From an uncultured Sutterella sp. (GTDB lineage Bacteria; Pseudomonadota; Gammaproteobacteria; Burkholderiales; Burkholderiaceae_F), in NCBI GenBank assembly GCA_900545335.1, contig UQYP01000001.1, positions 62,001 through 126,000 of the forward strand: a stretch of DNA of 64,000 bases, in the 5' to 3' direction. The notes beneath the pieces are model-generated. The model was not told the origin of the DNA and searched no databases. It was given only the letters and a program-made list of their open reading frames with translations. Shown piece after piece: positions 8,652 to 17,397 of the stretch (the first letter of the stretch is position 1; every line of letters starts with the position of its first letter). A program made the translations under genes and the position numbers.

Positions 8652-9505
8652 TGCTCGCGCTTAACGCCACGAGGGCATTTATATCGCTTATATGACCATA
8701 AGTACTGTTGAGGGCAAGTGAGAATTGTCTCTTCAATGAACTGATTCATTGCTTCGGCGTCTCTTTTTTCATCGCCTGTCAAAACATAATCCCAACTTTT
8801 TGCATGCATACACCACCCGCTGGATTCTCTTTGCATGCGAGCCATAATCACCTGTGCTTTAAACTGTCTGGCAAGCTTTAACGGAAAAGTCATGGTATAG
8901 GCTTTTTCACCAAAAAGCGGAACCCAAACACCCTCACCGTGAGAAGGTACCTGATCAGGCAGTATGCCTGCAATACCTCCAGCTTTCATGATCCTCAATA
9001 TCTGACGGACACCTTTTAAGTCGGCACTGGCAGGAACAATATTGTCCGAAACCCGCCCCCTGCCCACGATGTTGCGCAGGTAGCTTTTTCTGGGAACTCT
9101 ATACAAAATGGCGATCTGCCTGTCTGAGCCTTTGAGCCAGCGCTCAGCCACCATCATGGGACCGACCTCATAGCAGCCTAAATGCGGAGTCAGAAACACA
9201 ATGGCTCGGCCACTTTCTAAGGCTTCATTTAAAACCGGTACAGAAGCGTCATCAATGCGGCATTTTGATAACACCTCCTGTCGGCTTCTGCCCCAAACCC
9301 AAGGAGCCTCTACCGCTTGAGCTCCCTGTTCACGGGCGACAGCTTGAGCCATCTGCGGGGAATAAATGCCCGCTCGTGTTAAGTTACGGTTGATTTCTGC
9401 TCGATAACGCCGATCGAAACGATAGATCAAAGCGCCGATCCAACGACCGATCGAGCGCAAAAAATTCAGCGGCAATCGAGAGATTAAATAAATTAAACAT
9501 TCCAT
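8648..9505 (-). CDS. Lipid A late acyltransferase (LpxL/LpxM family), copy 1
   Basis: The first of the tandem acyltransferases, 285 residues. The catalytic motif is the HX4E form, HLGCYE near residue 108, followed by a PDQVPSHGEGVW segment conserved in this family. The N-terminal 20 residues are hydrophobic. It is the promoter-proximal gene of the acyltransferase-acyltransferase-rlmI-cobW run and is divergent from metK, so the 195-base intergenic region must hold both promoters. Confidence 0.87.
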   Translation of the reverse strand: MECLIYLISRLPLNFLRSIGRWIGALIYRFDRRYRAEINRNLTRAGIYSPQMAQAVAREQGAQAVEAPWVWGRSRQEVLSKCRIDDASVPVLNEALESGRAIVFLTPHLGCYEVGPMMVAERWLKGSDRQIAILYRVPRKSYLRNIVGRGRVSDNIVPASADLKGVRQILRIMKAGGIAGILPDQVPSHGEGVWVPLFGEKAYTMTFPLKLARQFKAQVIMARMQRESSGWCMHAKSWDYVLTGDEKRDAEAMNQFIEETILTCPQQYLWSYKRYKCPRGVKREQ

Positions 9506-9540
9506 GAGAGGGATTTTGCCAAACTTTTTAAGAAACAGAC

Positions 9541-9568
9541 TTGATTTTTCTGCTAGTCAGAGTAGCAT
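9541..9568 (+). promoter_or_regulatory. Possible sigma70 promoter of metK
   Basis: TTGATT at 9541-9546 and TAGCAT at 9563-9568 are separated by 16 bases. The match to consensus is fair. If used, it gives a leader of about 125 nucleotides that contains the hairpins described next. Confidence 0.35.
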
Positions 9569-9600
9569 TTCGGATCACGCCGAGTTAAGGACAACTTGCG

Positions 9601-9700
9601 GGGCGTGTCATAAATTCCGCTAAAGCGTCAGCCGCATTCCGGATCTTCACGCGGTGGACGCTCGTTCCACAGGATCTCACTTCAAAAGGAATGTAGCACC
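9601..9700 (+). promoter_or_regulatory. Structured metK leader, candidate cis-regulatory RNA
   Basis: GCGTC (9625-9629) pairs with GACGC (9657-9661), and GCCGC (9631-9635) pairs with GCGGT (9651-9655), making a 10-bp stem with one A/G mismatch and a 15-base loop. Two features suggest switching. The loop sequence CATTCC (9635-9640) is complementary to GGAATG (9688-9693), which covers the only plausible ribosome-binding site. GTGGA (9654-9658) can instead pair with TCCAC (9666-9670), which would break the long stem. It does not match the SAM riboswitch classes I can recall. Structure is seen; ligand sensing is inference. Confidence 0.45.
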
Positions 9701-10873
9701 ATGGATTCATACTTATTTACCTCCGAATCGGTCTCAGAAGGCCATCCGGACAAAGTCGCAGACCAAATTTCAGACGCTATTCTTGATGCCATTTTGGCCC
9801 AAGACCCTTATAGCCGTGTTGCAGCTGAAACGCTTTGCAATACCGGATTGGTCGTTTTGGCTGGTGAAATTACTACTCAAGCCAATGTTGATTACATCGA
9901 TGTTGCTCGCGAAACTTTAAAGCGCATCGGCTATGACAACTCCGATTACGGTATTGATCACAAGGGCTGCTCTGTTTTGGTCGGCTATGACAAGCAGTCC
10001 AACGATATTGCGCAAGGCGTAGACCGTGCCAGCGACGATTACCTCGAACAAGGCGCCGGTGACCAAGGCTTAATGTTCGGTTACGCTTGTGACGAAACGC
10101 CTACGCTCATGCCTGCTGCCATCTACTATGCTCACCGCTTAATGCAGCAACAGTCTATCGTCAGACGCAACGGAACCCTGGACTTCCTCCGTCCCGATGC
10201 TAAGAGCCAAGTGACGCTGCGTTATGAAAACGGCAAGCCCGTCGCCATTGATACGGTTGTTTTATCAACTCAACACCATCCCCGCATGAGTGACGGCAAT
10301 AAGATGAAGCCCGAATTTATCGAAGCGGTCATTGAACACATTATCAAACCGGTGTTGCCGCCCGAATGGCTTAAAAATACCCGTTTCCTGATTAATCCGA
10401 CAGGCCGCTTTGTTGTGGGCGGTCCCCAAGGTGACTGCGGCTTAACGGGCAGAAAGATCATTGTTGACACCTACGGCGGCGCCTGCCCGCACGGAGGCGG
10501 CGCTTTCTCCGGTAAAGACCCCTCCAAGGTTGACCGCTCCGCTGCTTACGCCTGCCGCTATGTGGCTAAGAACATTGTTGCTGCTGGTTTAGCTTCCCGC
10601 TGCCAGGTTCAGGTTTCTTACGCAATCGGTGTGGCTCAGCCGATCAATGTGACGGTTCGTACGTTCGGTACCGGCAAGATCGCCGACGAAAAGATCTCTG
10701 AATTGGTTCGCCGTCATTTTGATTTGCGTCCTCGCGGCATCATTCAAATGTTGGATCTGTTGCGTCCGATTTATTCAAAAACCGCTGCCTACGGGCACTT
10801 CGGTCGCGAAGAACCGGAATTTACTTGGGAACGCACAGATAAGGCTGAACTGTTAAAGGCCGACGCCTTCTAA
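9701..10873 (+). CDS. metK: S-adenosylmethionine synthase MetK
   Basis: Makes SAM from methionine and ATP. The 390 residues match the family. Visible signatures include the N-terminal SEGHPDK segment, the GAGDQG motif near residue 116 and the glycine-rich GGGAFSGKD loop near 265. The A+G-rich AAAAGGA at 9684-9690 is the likely ribosome-binding site, 10 bases before the ATG. A strong terminator follows. Codon use looks biased as in highly expressed genes (by eye, not computed). Regulation probably acts through the structured leader. Confidence 0.97.
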   Translation: MDSYLFTSESVSEGHPDKVADQISDAILDAILAQDPYSRVAAETLCNTGLVVLAGEITTQANVDYIDVARETLKRIGYDNSDYGIDHKGCSVLVGYDKQSNDIAQGVDRASDDYLEQGAGDQGLMFGYACDETPTLMPAAIYYAHRLMQQQSIVRRNGTLDFLRPDAKSQVTLRYENGKPVAIDTVVLSTQHHPRMSDGNKMKPEFIEAVIEHIIKPVLPPEWLKNTRFLINPTGRFVVGGPQGDCGLTGRKIIVDTYGGACPHGGGAFSGKDPSKVDRSAAYACRYVAKNIVAAGLASRCQVQVSYAIGVAQPINVTVRTFGTGKIADEKISELVRRHFDLRPRGIIQMLDLLRPIYSKTAAYGHFGREEPEFTWERTDKAELLKADAF

Positions 10874-10900
10874 TTGTTCGGAAAGTTGTCTGTTTTTAGT

Positions 10901-10934
10901 AGCCTCGGGGCAAAGAACCCGAGGCTTTTTCTTT
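10901..10934 (+). terminator. Terminator of metK
   Basis: A perfect 9-bp stem (10901-10909 with 10918-10926) is followed by TTTTTCTTT. Confidence 0.9.
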
Positions 10935-10936
10935 GA

Positions 10937-11596
10937 TCAGCCGACAAACTCTTCGAATACATCTTCCTTTGGCAAACGAGACTTCGGGCGGCAGGCATTA
11001 CTGTCGTTTTCAGCCCTGTAGCCTAAACTTACTGCTACAACGCTGCGTAAGCCGCGTTCGCGCAATCCTAAAATTGCATCCAGTTTGTCGTAATCCACCC
11101 CTTCAAGCGCCGTTGAATCAATTCCCATGCCGGCCGCAGCGAAAAGAACAAAACCGAGAGCAATGTAGGCTTGCGCGGTTCCCCATGCCAAGGTATCTGC
11201 AACCGTTTGACTGTGCAGACCTACAAAATGCCGACGACCAGCATCCAATCCCTCGATAACCGAGTCTTTGGCATATCGCCCGTCCTTAATCTCTTGCTGA
11301 AGCACTTTTTGCAAATGCTCCTCAGTGATTTTTTCAGGCACTGCAAACACAATGATGTCGCTGGCTTTTGCAACACGTTCCTGGTTAAAGTCTAAAAAGC
11401 CTTCAAGAATTTTCTCTTTTGCTTCTTTTGTGCTCACCACGATGAACTTCCACGCCTGCGCATTGACCGATGTAGGGGTGAGGCGCAAAATTTCCAACAA
11501 CTCATTGAATTGTTCTCTGGGAATCGTCTTACCACTGTAGTGTTTTGTTGTATAGCGGTTTTTTGCAATTTGAAGCATCTTATTTTCTGCTGCCAT
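10937..11596 (-). CDS. FMN-dependent nitroreductase, NfsB-like
   Basis: A 219-residue oxygen-insensitive nitroreductase-family flavoprotein that reduces nitroaromatics, quinones or similar acceptors with NAD(P)H. The N-terminal YTTKHYSGK segment and the TPTSVNAQAWKF segment carry the usual FMN phosphate and isoalloxazine contacts; a glycine-rich AAAGMGIDS segment lies near residue 155. The length matches NfsB. It converges on metK and shares the intergenic terminator region with it. The physiological substrate is unknown. Confidence 0.88.
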   Translation of the reverse strand: MAAENKMLQIAKNRYTTKHYSGKTIPREQFNELLEILRLTPTSVNAQAWKFIVVSTKEAKEKILEGFLDFNQERVAKASDIIVFAVPEKITEEHLQKVLQQEIKDGRYAKDSVIEGLDAGRRHFVGLHSQTVADTLAWGTAQAYIALGFVLFAAAGMGIDSTALEGVDYDKLDAILGLRERGLRSVVAVSLGYRAENDSNACRPKSRLPKEDVFEEFVG

Positions 11597-11681
11597 TTTA
11601 TTTCTCCCTATATATGATTTATTAGTTTAGTCATCTTTAAGATCTCGTTAAATTGTTCTTTCGTCTACTTACACCTGACTT

Positions 11682-11710
11682 TTGACCTTTACCCATCGGA
11701 GCCATACAAT
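11682..11710 (+). promoter_or_regulatory. Sigma70-type promoter of trpS
   Basis: TTGACC at 11682-11687 and TACAAT at 11705-11710 are separated by exactly 17 bases, about 37 bases before the trpS ATG. Confidence 0.65.
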
Positions 11711-11746
11711 CTAAAAGTTTTTAATTCTTCTTTGTGTTAGATAAAA

Positions 11747-13117
11747 ATGACTATTCGAGTATTAACGGGTATTAATACCACGGGCACACTGCACATCGGC
11801 AATTACGTCGGAGCCATCAGACCGGCCATTCAGGCGAGCCATAAAAAAGATGTTCAAAGCTTTTTCTTCATGGCAGACCTTCACGCTTTAATTAAATGTC
11901 AGGATCCTGATCGTATTGAACGCTCCCGCCTGCAAATCGCTGCTACGTGGCTTGCTGCAGGTCTTGATCCTGATCACGTCATCTTTTATCGCCAAAGCGA
12001 CATTCCTGAAATTCCGCTTTTAAGCTGGATGCTCACCTGTGTGACGGCCAAGGGACAAATGAACCGAGCTCATGCCTATAAGGCCGCACTGGAAGCGAAC
12101 GTAGAAAACGCAGATGATCCCGATGCCGGCATCTCTATGGGCTTATACAGCTACCCCATTTTGATGGCAGCCGACATTCTCATGTTTAATGCTCATAAGG
12201 TTCCTGTCGGCAAAGATCAAATCCAACACTTGGAAATGGCTCGTGATGTCGCTACACGCTTTAATTACCTTTATGCGACTGAAGATAAGCCCTTCTTCGT
12301 TATGCCTGAAGCTGTTGTAGACGAAACTCATGAAGTTTTGCCGGGTCTCGATGGTCGCAAGATGAGTAAGAGCTACAACAATGTTATTCCGCTTTTTGAA
12401 GGCGGCAGCAAAGCCCTCAAAGAAGCCATTGCCGGCATTAAGACCGACTCTAAGTTACCCGGCGAACCCAAGGACCCGAGTTCCACCTCTTTAACGGCAA
12501 TCTATGAAGCTTTCAGTACACCGGAGCAATACAAAGAATTTTGTAAACGCCTGCAAGAAGGCCTGGGATGGGGTGAAGCAAAGGAAGAGCTTTTCAATAA
12601 GATCGAAGCTGAAATCGGTCCCATGCGCACAAAATATGAAGAATTGATGAAGCACCCCGATCAGATTGAAGCGATTTTGCAGGAAGGTGCTCGTAAAGCT
12701 CGTGAAATTGCCGTACCTTTTATGCAAAAAGTCCGCCAGGCAGTCGGCTTACGTAACTTCGCCCATTTCGGTGAAATGCAGCGCAAGACTGCAGAAAAGA
12801 AAAAGACCGCCCTGCCTATTTTCAAACAGTATCGTGAAAAAGACGGTAAGTTCTATTTCAAACTGACCACTGCATCGGGAAAAGAACTCCTGCAAAGCAT
12901 AGCTTTTGACAGCGGTAAAGACTGCGGTCAAGTCGTCTCGTCACTGAAATGTTCCGGACTTTGTGATGAATCTTCCGTAGTTGCTGTCATCAAAGACGGC
13001 GAAACTGTCTCGGTGAAATGTGTTCAACTCTGCCCGGGCGTGACTCGGGAAGAAATACAAAGTGCGTTGTGTGCCATCCGCGCTGCAGAAGAAGAAAAGC
13101 GCAAAAAGAACGCATAA
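11747..13117 (+). CDS. trpS: Tryptophanyl-tRNA synthetase with C-terminal extension
   Basis: A class I aminoacyl-tRNA synthetase charging tRNA-Trp. The HIGN signature is near residue 17 and the KMSKS signature is exact, in GRKMSKS near residue 205. At 456 residues it is about 120 longer than E. coli TrpS. The extra C-terminal part (from about 355) contains a FYFKL...SGKELLQS segment that resembles the small YegP-like repeat fold. I believe similar tails occur in other Burkholderiales TrpS proteins. A sigma70 promoter lies upstream and a terminator downstream. Confidence 0.94.
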   Translation: MTIRVLTGINTTGTLHIGNYVGAIRPAIQASHKKDVQSFFFMADLHALIKCQDPDRIERSRLQIAATWLAAGLDPDHVIFYRQSDIPEIPLLSWMLTCVTAKGQMNRAHAYKAALEANVENADDPDAGISMGLYSYPILMAADILMFNAHKVPVGKDQIQHLEMARDVATRFNYLYATEDKPFFVMPEAVVDETHEVLPGLDGRKMSKSYNNVIPLFEGGSKALKEAIAGIKTDSKLPGEPKDPSSTSLTAIYEAFSTPEQYKEFCKRLQEGLGWGEAKEELFNKIEAEIGPMRTKYEELMKHPDQIEAILQEGARKAREIAVPFMQKVRQAVGLRNFAHFGEMQRKTAEKKKTALPIFKQYREKDGKFYFKLTTASGKELLQSIAFDSGKDCGQVVSSLKCSGLCDESSVVAVIKDGETVSVKCVQLCPGVTREEIQSALCAIRAAEEEKRKKNA

Positions 13118-13125
13118 CTGAATAC

Positions 13126-13159
13126 GAAAACGCCTTTTAAGGCGTTTTCCATTGTTTTT
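13126..13159 (+). terminator. Terminator of trpS
   Basis: A long A/T-flanked inverted repeat (13126-13149, core CGCC/GGCG) followed by ATTGTTTTT. The SAH riboswitch begins immediately after it, so the ahcY promoter must overlap the end of trpS or this hairpin. Confidence 0.75.
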
Positions 13160-13232
13160 CTCAAGGAGCGCTGCGAGACTTTTCAGCTTTTGAAAGCTCC
13201 CAGGCTTGAGACAAATCATAACGGCGCTCACC
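13160..13232 (+). promoter_or_regulatory. S-adenosylhomocysteine (SAH) riboswitch
   Basis: Matches the SAH riboswitch pattern. P1 is CTCAAG (13160-13165) with CTTGAG (13205-13210). The conserved GGAGCGCTGCGA follows the 5' strand of P1. The P2 arm lies around 13174-13199. The pseudoknot pairs GAGCGC (13166-13171) with GCGCTC (13224-13229), within the conserved AACGGCGCTCACC end. The family activates ahcY expression when SAH accumulates. The next gene is ahcY, as expected. Confidence 0.93.
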
Positions 13233-13265
13233 TTACTTAAATTCTTTTTATTTGGAGACATTTTG

Positions 13266-14660
13266 ATGAGTACGCCTTACATCATTGCCGATATCGGTTT
13301 AGCCGATTGGGGCAGAAAAGAAATTCAAATTGCAGAAACGGAAATGCCGGGATTGATGGCTATCCGCGAAGAATACGCTACAAGCCAACCGTTAAAAGGA
13401 GCGCGAATTTCCGGCTCCCTGCACATGACCATTCAAACAGCTGTCCTGATTGAAACGCTCGTTGCTTTAGGTGCTCAAGTCCGCTGGGCAAGCTGCAATA
13501 TCTTCTCCACGCAGGACCATGCAGCAGCTGCCATTGCTGCAGAAGGCATTCCGGTCTTTGCAGTTAAGGGGGAAACCGTCACCGATTATTGGGAATACAC
13601 CCACAAGATCATGGAGTGGGATGACGACGGTTATTCCAACATGATTTTGGATGACGGGGGTGATGCCACGCTTCTTTTGCACTTGGGCTCACAAGCCGAA
13701 GAGAATCACAGCGTTATCGAACATCCGAAAAGCGATGAAGAAAAGGCGCTTTTCGCTGCCATTGATCGTCACCTCCAAGAAGATCCCCATTGGTACTCCA
13801 AACGTATCGTTCACATCAAGGGCGTAAGCGAAGAAACCACAACCGGTGTTCACCGCCTCTACCAAATGGCAGCCAAAGGCACCTTACGTTTCCCGGCAAT
13901 GAACGTCAATGACTCTGTAACCAAGTCAAAATTCGATAATTTGTACGGTTGCCGCGAGTCACTTGTTGACGGCATTAAACGCGCTACCGACGTCATGATT
14001 GCCGGCAAAGTTGCTGTTGTTGTCGGATACGGCGACGTGGGTAAGGGATGCGCTCAAGCTTTGCGAGCATTGGCCGCTCAAGTCTGGGTGGTAGAAGTTG
14101 ACCCGATCTGCGCCCTTCAGGCCGCCATGGAAGGTTACCGTGTCGTCACGATGGACTGGGCCGCTGATAAGGCCGACATTTTTGTCACGGCAACGGGCAA
14201 CATCAATGTGATCACTCACGATCATATGATTCGAATGAAAAATGAAGCAATTGTTTGCAACATCGGTCACTTTGACAGCGAAATTGATGTAGCAAGCATG
14301 CGTCAATACAAGTGGGAAAACATTAAACCGCAGGTCGACCATATCGTTTTGCCGTCCGGCAACAAGATTATTCTCCTGGCAGAGGGTCGCTTGGTGAATT
14401 TAGGCTGCGCAACCGGACACCCGAGTTACGTCATGTCGAGCTCTTTTGCAAACCAGACACTTGCTCAAATCGAGCTTTTCAACAATACGGACAAATATCC
14501 GGTCGGTGTCTATGTGCTGCCGAAAATTCTTGATGAAAAAGTGGCACGCCTGCAGCTTAAAAACTTCAATGCACAATTGTCAGAACTGACCGATGAACAA
14601 GCCGCTTACATTGGCGTACCCAAAGAGGGACCCTATAAGAGCGACGCCTATCGTTATTAA
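13266..14660 (+). CDS. ahcY: Adenosylhomocysteinase (SAH hydrolase)
   Basis: Splits SAH into adenosine and homocysteine, relieving product inhibition of methyltransferases. The ATG at 13266 is chosen because GGAG at 13254-13257 precedes it and the protein then begins MSTPYIIADIGLADWG; an upstream in-frame start would lie inside the riboswitch. The 464 residues include the NAD-binding GYGDVGKG motif near residue 260 and a HFD...CNIGHF substrate segment, with the usual C-terminal KSDAYRY. It is controlled by the SAH riboswitch. Its stop overlaps the convergent folate gene by 4 bases. Confidence 0.97.
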   Translation: MSTPYIIADIGLADWGRKEIQIAETEMPGLMAIREEYATSQPLKGARISGSLHMTIQTAVLIETLVALGAQVRWASCNIFSTQDHAAAAIAAEGIPVFAVKGETVTDYWEYTHKIMEWDDDGYSNMILDDGGDATLLLHLGSQAEENHSVIEHPKSDEEKALFAAIDRHLQEDPHWYSKRIVHIKGVSEETTTGVHRLYQMAAKGTLRFPAMNVNDSVTKSKFDNLYGCRESLVDGIKRATDVMIAGKVAVVVGYGDVGKGCAQALRALAAQVWVVEVDPICALQAAMEGYRVVTMDWAADKADIFVTATGNINVITHDHMIRMKNEAIVCNIGHFDSEIDVASMRQYKWENIKPQVDHIVLPSGNKIILLAEGRLVNLGCATGHPSYVMSSSFANQTLAQIELFNNTDKYPVGVYVLPKILDEKVARLQLKNFNAQLSELTDEQAAYIGVPKEGPYKSDAYRY

Positions 14661-15235
14661 TTCTGTGTAACTCTGACTTTCCCGGCGGCTTTACCTACCC
14701 AGGTAAAGCCGCTTTCACATACCCACGCTGACAGGGGTTTATCGTAGTGCTCGTGAGGAAGCGCCTGCGTCACCAGTGACTGAGGTAAAACGCCGATCGT
14801 CAGCTCAACTTCGGCTCTCGATAAATATCGGTCATACCATCCTCCGCCATATCCCAGGCGAAACCCCTGAGCATCAATAGACAGGCAGGGAACTAAAAGG
14901 CATTGCGGTTCAACGGTGAAGCCGCAAACCGGTGCCGGTACTCCGGCCTCATCTTTTTGAAGTCGGTCATTTGATTCCCACACAACAAATTGCATCACCG
15001 AGTTTTTTATCCGCGGCAAAGCAAGAGTCCGGACAATCCCATTTTTTTTCAAATCCATCAAAACAGAACACAGATTGATTTCATTGCGGATCGGGTAATA
15101 CAGTCCGACAGAATCGAATCGATTCTCCGATAAAAAGCTTTTAACATGTTCTGCAATCCGAGGGGATATTTCGGCCAGATTCATATCCATTCGCTTTCGA
15201 AGACAAACTTTTCTGAAAAAAGATTTTTCCGACAT
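14657..15235 (-). CDS. fthC: 5-formyltetrahydrofolate cyclo-ligase
   Basis: ATP-dependent conversion of 5-formyl-THF to 5,10-methenyl-THF (YgfA/Fau/MTHFS family), which salvages folate. The 192 residues match the family. The diagnostic LGYGGGWYDRYL loop, which binds phosphate, is near residue 130. An R-K-rich N-terminus and the basic PRIKN segment bind ATP and folate. It is divergent from slt with overlapping 5' regions and convergent with ahcY, so it is monocistronic. Confidence 0.88.
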   Translation of the reverse strand: MSEKSFFRKVCLRKRMDMNLAEISPRIAEHVKSFLSENRFDSVGLYYPIRNEINLCSVLMDLKKNGIVRTLALPRIKNSVMQFVVWESNDRLQKDEAGVPAPVCGFTVEPQCLLVPCLSIDAQGFRLGYGGGWYDRYLSRAEVELTIGVLPQSLVTQALPHEHYDKPLSAWVCESGFTWVGKAAGKVRVTQN

Positions 15236-15271
15236 AACGCAGCGACTGTTTTTTCAATTAAAGTACGAGAT

Positions 15272-17395
15272 ATGCAGTCTAAATCAATTTCTTTACGTTT
15301 CCTGAAATCGACCAAGCTCTCAATGTGTGTTTTGGGAGCAGTCTTTTTGTGTACGTTCGCTTCTTTAACCTTGGCGGCTACCTCCTTTGACACAACCAAA
15401 ATTCTTAAATCCTCACAACCCCAAAAAAATCCTGAGGTCATTGAATTCTTAGCAGGAGACGATGACAAAGCAAAGCTTCTTTTTTTCCGGGAAGCTTTTG
15501 AAAAACAAAAGATTCATCTCTTTGAAAAACCGCAGCAGTATTTTGAGCAAGACTATCCGCTCAAAGACTACGTTCAGGCATGGTCTTTACTTGCTCAGAT
15601 CAGAAACGATCCCCAAAATACCCAACTGCAAAATGAACTTCTGCGTTTTATTGAACAGCATAAAAACGATTACATTGCCGAGCGGGTTAAAACCGATTGG
15701 ATTTTGATTATGGCTGCCCATTGGGATCAAAACCGGCAATGGACTCGCTTTAAATCGGCTCGTTCACAATTGCTATGGAACCGATCAGATCCCAATCTCA
15801 CGTGTTGGGATCTTTTTCACCGCTTACGCAACCAGAAAAATATTTCCAAAACCGTTGCCAGGGACACTTTAGCCCTTATCAACTCTACGCGTTACAAAGG
15901 CATTACTGTCTGCAGAAAAGTCTCGGATATCCTTATCGATAAAGTTCCATCCACTGCCTTTACACGCCTGGTCATATTGATTCAGCAGGGGCGGATTTCT
16001 GAGGGCAGACAAGTTCTCAATACCCTTATTAAGAAAAAACGTTTGCCGGCTCAAGCTGCTCGCCTGGCTTTCAACAATCCGAACCGATGGTACCGTATCA
16101 ACCGCAATAAATTATCAAAGCAAAATAAGCATGTCCGCATTATTGCCGCGTATCGACTGACCTCTGTTAATTTTGATTGGGCCGTGAAAACAGCCAACTC
16201 TTTACAAGGGAAATTAAATAAAGAGGAAAAAAGTGCTCTTTGGGGACGATTAGGTTACGTAGCCGCTATCGGACATGACCCCAAGGCACTTAATTGGTAT
16301 GAGAAAGGCGGCGCGACAGTCTGTACGGGCCCCTACAGTGCACTTCCCAATGACTGTCTGGAGTGGCGGGCCCGAGCTGCGTTAAGAGCCCAACAATGGA
16401 AAGCGCTTAACCGATACATTGCCTCGATGCCGGCTTCCCTAGCCAAACAAGACAACTGGACTTACTGGCGGGGGCGTGCGCTTGAGCAGGCGGGGCAAAA
16501 ACAATCAGCTCAAACCTATTGGCAGCGACTGCGCTCTGTCCGCACTTTCTACGGCAAGCTTGCTCACGAAGCGCTTGGTCAATCTTTTTACTACTCAGGC
16601 AATGAAACCGTTGAGGCAACGCCTGAAGCCATTGAAGCGATGGGAAATAACCCGGGTTTGATTCGAGCCAAAGCGTTCTACGACGTAGGAATGTTCTATG
16701 AAGGCAACCTTGAGTGGCAATGGTCAATACGAACCATGAATCCCGCTCAGCTGCTGGCCGCCTCTCAATGGGGAGAAAAACACTCTTTGCTACATCGGGC
16801 TATTAATACCGCCATTAAAGTGGCTGAACACTACCCCGTTGAGCATGAGCTTTTGTATCCTCGTCCCTTTGAAGATGAAATCGAAACCTATGCAAAAAAG
16901 GCTGATGTTGACATCGATTGGGTTTTCGGATTGATACGACAGGAGTCTCGATTCATTGCTGCAGCCCAGTCAAATGTCGGCGCTAACGGTCTGATGCAGA
17001 TCATGCCTGCTACAGCCAAGTGGATTGCTAAAGGATTGGGAATCGAAAACTTTAAATCCGAAGACATTTACGAAATTGATACCAATATCTATTTCGGCAC
17101 CGCTTATTTACGCTCTTTATTAGATCGTCTGGATAACAATATCATTCTCGCTACTGCCGGTTATAACGCCGGGCCTAATCGAGCAAGCCGCTGGCAGCGC
17201 TCACTGCCGAATGTAACCGAAGCTGCCATTTTCATAGAGACTATTCCCTTTACGGAAACTCGAAACTATGTACAAAATGTTCTGGCCAATACGGTCGAAT
17301 ATGCTCATGGACAGAATAAAACCATAAAATCATTCAAAGACTGGTTGGGAGTGATTGATCCTGAAGCTGACACCACCACGGAAGAAAAAATTTAA
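15272..17395 (+). CDS. slt: Soluble lytic murein transglycosylase
   Basis: A periplasmic enzyme that cleaves peptidoglycan with formation of 1,6-anhydro-MurNAc. The ATG at 15272 gives 707 residues that begin with a signal peptide (hydrophobic core about 18-33, likely cleavage after TLA). Earlier in-frame starts would overlap fthC and bury the signal. A large alpha-superhelical U-domain is followed by a C-terminal GEWL-like domain. The catalytic Glu is in LIRQESRF near residue 555, followed by the family motifs GLMQIMPATA and AGYNAGPNR. It starts the slt-cca-folB-ttcA run, with 2 bases between slt and cca. Confidence 0.93.
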   Translation: MQSKSISLRFLKSTKLSMCVLGAVFLCTFASLTLAATSFDTTKILKSSQPQKNPEVIEFLAGDDDKAKLLFFREAFEKQKIHLFEKPQQYFEQDYPLKDYVQAWSLLAQIRNDPQNTQLQNELLRFIEQHKNDYIAERVKTDWILIMAAHWDQNRQWTRFKSARSQLLWNRSDPNLTCWDLFHRLRNQKNISKTVARDTLALINSTRYKGITVCRKVSDILIDKVPSTAFTRLVILIQQGRISEGRQVLNTLIKKKRLPAQAARLAFNNPNRWYRINRNKLSKQNKHVRIIAAYRLTSVNFDWAVKTANSLQGKLNKEEKSALWGRLGYVAAIGHDPKALNWYEKGGATVCTGPYSALPNDCLEWRARAALRAQQWKALNRYIASMPASLAKQDNWTYWRGRALEQAGQKQSAQTYWQRLRSVRTFYGKLAHEALGQSFYYSGNETVEATPEAIEAMGNNPGLIRAKAFYDVGMFYEGNLEWQWSIRTMNPAQLLAASQWGEKHSLLHRAINTAIKVAEHYPVEHELLYPRPFEDEIETYAKKADVDIDWVFGLIRQESRFIAAAQSNVGANGLMQIMPATAKWIAKGLGIENFKSEDIYEIDTNIYFGTAYLRSLLDRLDNNIILATAGYNAGPNRASRWQRSLPNVTEAAIFIETIPFTETRNYVQNVLANTVEYAHGQNKTIKSFKDWLGVIDPEADTTTEEKI

Positions 17396-17397
17396 CT

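Noticed and set aside
9601..9700. Known SAM-II, SAM-V or SAM/SAH riboswitch upstream of metK
   Set aside because: The conserved cores that I can recall do not match. Kept only as an unclassified structured leader.
13206..13265. Upstream in-frame start of ahcY
   Set aside because: It lies inside the SAH riboswitch; the ATG at 13266 has a proper ribosome-binding site and fits the family N-terminus.
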